A stretch of DNA of 60,865 nt, taken from assembly GCA_946414075.1 (NCBI GenBank), contig CAMKNA010000011.1, forward strand, positions 1 to 60,865. The letters run 5' to 3'. Below, in pieces: positions 58,517 through 60,865 of this stretch; within the stretch, counting starts at the first letter, position 1; each line of letters begins with the position of its first letter. The notes beneath the pieces are model-generated. The model saw only the letters and a list, made by a program, of their open reading frames with translations. It was not told the origin of the DNA and made no database searches. This stretch comes from an uncultured Fibrobacter sp. (GTDB lineage: Bacteria > Fibrobacterota > Fibrobacteria > Fibrobacterales > Fibrobacteraceae). The translations under genes were made by a program, and so were the position numbers.

Positions 58517-59557
58517 CTAACAGGGATTTTCCCGTTTAATTACGTCTTTTTGGGCGGTGACATGGGGCATGAATCGCTTCATGAAGGGGATGATTCCCAA
58601 GTATAAAAGCATGGTGACCACGAAGACGAAGGCGAGTGAAACGCCTTTGGACCAGTGGATGTGAAATTCCCGCAGAATCTTGATAATGGCCCACTGGACC
58701 CAGCCGTGGGTCACAAGAATCATGATGGAGTAGCGCCCGAAGTAAGAAACCAGGGGGATTTTCCCGATGGCCTTGGAAAGTAGTAGAATGGCCAGCGCTC
58801 CCGAAAGCCCGCAGGCGTAGGTGCTCCAGAAGGGCTGCTGGAACTTGTTCTCCACATAGCTTACCGTTGAGTCTGACAGCAGGTACACCAGGCCAAACCC
58901 CAAAAGGGCGAAGGGGATGTTCATCTTGTCCAGCTTGTTCGGCTTGAGCAACGCCGTGTAGCGGAAGGCAAAATGACCGGCACAGAAATAGGGGATGGTC
59001 GTCATGGCGGTGTCCAGGAACATGGGTAGGTTGATGTTACACCGCCCGAGGCAAAAACCGATGGCCCCAATGCCAAGCGACAGGGCGACAAGCCCCCCGT
59101 TAGAAAATTTCGGCGGGAGCCTTTTCGCCACAAGGTAGATCCCGTAGAAAATCAGGTTGGTCCAGAAAAGCCCCAGCAGAAACCAGATGGGAAAATTGGG
59201 GAACTGCTCCTGCCAAATAAAGGCATACCAAACGCTGGCTCCTGGGTTTGGCCGCAGGTGAAAATGGGCTAGGATAAAGGGGAGAATGCAGGAGGCGGTA
59301 ATGAAGAAGAATGCGAAGGGTATCAGCAGCTTGTTGATTTTTCGCAGGCAGAAGTCGAAAAATCCGTTGTAGCTCTTGAAGAACAGCCCCGATAGAAAAA
59401 AGTACAGGGGCATGCGGAAGGTGGAAAGGGGCAACTTTAACGGGTAAGTGTCAAGTCCCCAGGTTGAGGCTACGTGGTGCCACACCACCAGCATAATGCA
59501 CAGGCCCTTGGCCAGATCCACAAAGGCGTAACGGGGTTTTTCGACGGGGATGGGCAT
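58517..59557 (-). CDS. acyltransferase family 3 membrane protein
   Basis: A 346-residue integral membrane protein of the OafA/WecH/fucose-4-O-acetylase type. It begins RYAFVDLAKGLCIMLVVWHHVAS, with the conserved His of the first membrane helix. RMPLYFFLSGLFFKSYNGFF and WFLLGLFWTNLIFYG follow, about ten helices in all. It likely O-acetylates a cell-surface sugar, but the acceptor is unknown. It lies 9 nt after the stop of the upstream alpha/beta hydrolase gene, so the two are probably cotranscribed. Confidence 0.85.
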   Translation of the reverse strand: MPIPVEKPRYAFVDLAKGLCIMLVVWHHVASTWGLDTYPLKLPLSTFRMPLYFFLSGLFFKSYNGFFDFCLRKINKLLIPFAFFFITASCILPFILAHFHLRPNPGASVWYAFIWQEQFPNFPIWFLLGLFWTNLIFYGIYLVAKRLPPKFSNGGLVALSLGIGAIGFCLGRCNINLPMFLDTAMTTIPYFCAGHFAFRYTALLKPNKLDKMNIPFALLGFGLVYLLSDSTVSYVENKFQQPFWSTYACGLSGALAILLLSKAIGKIPLVSYFGRYSIMILVTHGWVQWAIIKILREFHIHWSKGVSLAFVFVVTMLLYLGIIPFMKRFMPHVTAQKDVIKRENPC

Positions 59558-59566
59558 GGTGCCTGA

Positions 59567-60376
59567 TTACTTTTCTAGGAATTCGAAAATGCGGTCCTTG
59601 TATTCCTTGAGTTCGTCGAACACGGCATGGCCGCGGCCCTCGTACATTTCCAGTTCGCAGGGAGTTCCCGCCGCTTTGAGCTTGTTGGCAATGATGAGGG
59701 AAGCCTGGGCTGTGACCACCTTGTCGTCTCCGGCGCCAAGTACCAGGGTGGGGCACTTGATCTTATGAAGTTCGTCGATAGTGTTGACTGTATCGCAAAG
59801 GTCCGCGCATAGGGCGAAACGTTCCATTTCGGCGTCGGTGACGTCTCTGTACATGGCCTGAATGACTTTGCGGTAGCGGTCGGCGAAGGGCTTGGAAAAA
59901 CAGTCGTCGATAAAGGCGCTTACAAGGCCTTCGCCATCGTGGGCGCGGGCGAGACGGGCCCAGTTGCCAATCAGTTCAATCTGGGAGGGGACCGCCTTGG
60001 AGGTGGAAGAGGCCAGCACCAGTTTGTTTACCAGTTCAGGATATTGGATGGCGATAATCTGGGCAATCATACCGCCTTGGGACACGCCCATAAGGCTCAC
60101 ATTTGAAAGTCCTAGGGCCTTGAGGGCTAGGGCCTGGTCACGGGCCATGTCCTTCAGGGAATAGCCGGGCTGGATATCTTTTTTGCGGTCGAAGAAGTAA
60201 AGGGTGTATTTTTCGGTGAACACCTTGTAGGGAACCTGCAGGGCATCGGCGGATTTCATGACGCTCTTGATGGAAAGTCCGGGAATGATAACCAGGGGCT
60301 TGGGGCCGTTTCCAAACTGGGCGTACTCCATATCGAATCCGTCGGTGCAAACGGTATGTACAAGATTTTCGCTCAT
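59567..60376 (-). CDS. alpha/beta hydrolase
   Basis: A 269-residue cytoplasmic hydrolase. The oxyanion region is VIIPGLSIKS, the nucleophile elbow SLMGVSQGGMIAQIIA (Ser in GVSQGG), the acid is in LVLGAGDDKVVTA (Asp) and the base in YEGRGHAVFDEL (His), all intact. It has no signal peptide. The closest layout is that of esterase or thioesterase-like proteins; the substrate cannot be assigned. TATCTTTA ends 4 nt before the ATG. Confidence 0.87.
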   Translation of the reverse strand: MSENLVHTVCTDGFDMEYAQFGNGPKPLVIIPGLSIKSVMKSADALQVPYKVFTEKYTLYFFDRKKDIQPGYSLKDMARDQALALKALGLSNVSLMGVSQGGMIAQIIAIQYPELVNKLVLASSTSKAVPSQIELIGNWARLARAHDGEGLVSAFIDDCFSKPFADRYRKVIQAMYRDVTDAEMERFALCADLCDTVNTIDELHKIKCPTLVLGAGDDKVVTAQASLIIANKLKAAGTPCELEMYEGRGHAVFDELKEYKDRIFEFLEK

Positions 60377-60380
60377 AGTG

Positions 60381-60388
60381 TAAAGATA
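60381..60388 (-). promoter_or_regulatory. TAnnTTT promoter box of the alpha/beta hydrolase gene
   Basis: On the minus strand TATCTTTA-CACT-ATG places the box 4 nt before the start codon without a ribosome-binding site. Confidence 0.45.
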
Positions 60389-60420
60389 GATAGAAAAATG
60401 TCCGCGGTTAAGTTATAAAG

Positions 60421-60450
60421 AAAAACCCCGCCCTTTGGAAGGGACGGGGT
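60421..60450 (-). terminator. terminator of ileS
   Basis: CCCCG-CCCTT and AAGGG-A-CGGGG form a long stem around TGG; on the minus strand it is followed by a U-run. It lies 48 nt beyond the ileS stop. Confidence 0.75.
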
Positions 60451-60497
60451 GACAATTGCGCGACTCTCGCCTTGTGAGGTTGTCGCTTGCAAAGAAA

Positions 60498-60865
60498 TTA
60501 TCTTACAGCTTCAACGAAGACCTTTTCGCCATTTGCATCAGATTCCTGCAAACCAGCAGTAGAATCCTTCCACACGATAGCGTCAGCCTGAGTTTCGCCC
60601 TTGATGTAAGATTCGTTTTCCTTCACAGCCTGCTTCAGCACTTCGCTTTCAGAATAAAGTTCAATGCTGATACGGTCAGAGATTGCAAAGTTCTGGTCCT
60701 TACGGCGGTTCTGGATGCGGTTCACGAGTTCGCGGGCCACGCAGGCGCGGCGGAGTTCGTCCGTGATCTTCAGGTCCAGAGCCACGGTGAAGTGCTGGTT
60801 GGCTTCCACGGCCATGCCGTCGGCCACGATGCGGTTGAGCATCAAGCAGTCGGCACCGACTTCAC
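60498..60865 (-). CDS. ileS: isoleucine--tRNA ligase, C-terminal end (partial)
   Basis: The last 122 codons of a minus-strand gene that continues beyond the window. The peptide has NQHFTVALDLKITDELRR, ARELVNRIQNRRKDQNF and DRISIELYSE, the C-terminal domain typical of the long bacterial (DUF5915-containing) IleRS proteins. The part before position 60845 continues in frame as EVGADCLMLNRI. The catalytic regions lie outside the window. Confidence 0.88.
   Translation of the reverse strand, partial: EVGADCLMLNRIVADGMAVEANQHFTVALDLKITDELRRACVARELVNRIQNRRKDQNFAISDRISIELYSESEVLKQAVKENESYIKGETQADAIVWKDSTAGLQESDANGEKVFVEAVR

Overview
The window reads as a chromosomal segment of a Fibrobacter-like bacterium (Fibrobacterota, FCB group). 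The clues are a short primary-type sigma factor of the Bacteroidetes kind, promoters ending in TAnnTTTG, secreted proteins with poly-serine linkers, a Bacteroidetes-type transketolase and typical FCB gene content. This placement is inference from sequence character; no database was searched.

Layout. Positions 1-20282 are mostly housekeeping: the end of pgk, hisH-ispF, a few small exported proteins, a Na/Pi cotransporter behind a structured leader, a degenerate SAH-hydrolase-like protein, an AgcS symporter, a gltX-BON-WYL-queA run, hpt, and an alpha-glucan cluster (GH57, malQ, GH13). Positions 20281-28916 form an accessory region. It holds two related structured RNAs in tandem, an EcoRI-type adenine methyltransferase with a DUF262-HNH protein, an orphan BrnA antitoxin with a 14-codon remnant of its toxin, a HARE-HTH/nuclease-like protein and a GNAT-type toxin-antitoxin pair. 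The fused secDF gene lies inside this stretch. Three copies of a hairpin-rich intergenic repeat sit at the edges of the accessory genes. Positions 28986-60865 return to core functions: corA, a polyprenyl synthase-gyrB-DUF721-mlaE-S41 protease block, the sigma factor, a LytS-type kinase, an XPB helicase, tRNA-Thr(CGT), gmk, two glycosyltransferases, transketolase, an efflux adaptor, a CDF transporter, glgP, polA, lipoproteins and the end of ileS.

How it fits together. GH57, MalQ, GH13 and the distant GlgP form a storage-polysaccharide or maltodextrin route. S41-mlaE-DUF721-gyrB-polyprenyl synthase probably share one transcript. Many genes lack a Shine-Dalgarno sequence and instead carry a TAnnTTT(G) box ending only 4-7 nt before the ATG, which suggests leaderless or nearly leaderless transcripts. 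The most unusual material is the pair of structured RNAs (about 20773-21205) next to the methyltransferase/DUF262-HNH cassette, the mosaic base composition inside that methyltransferase, and the repeat elements facing each other around the cassette.
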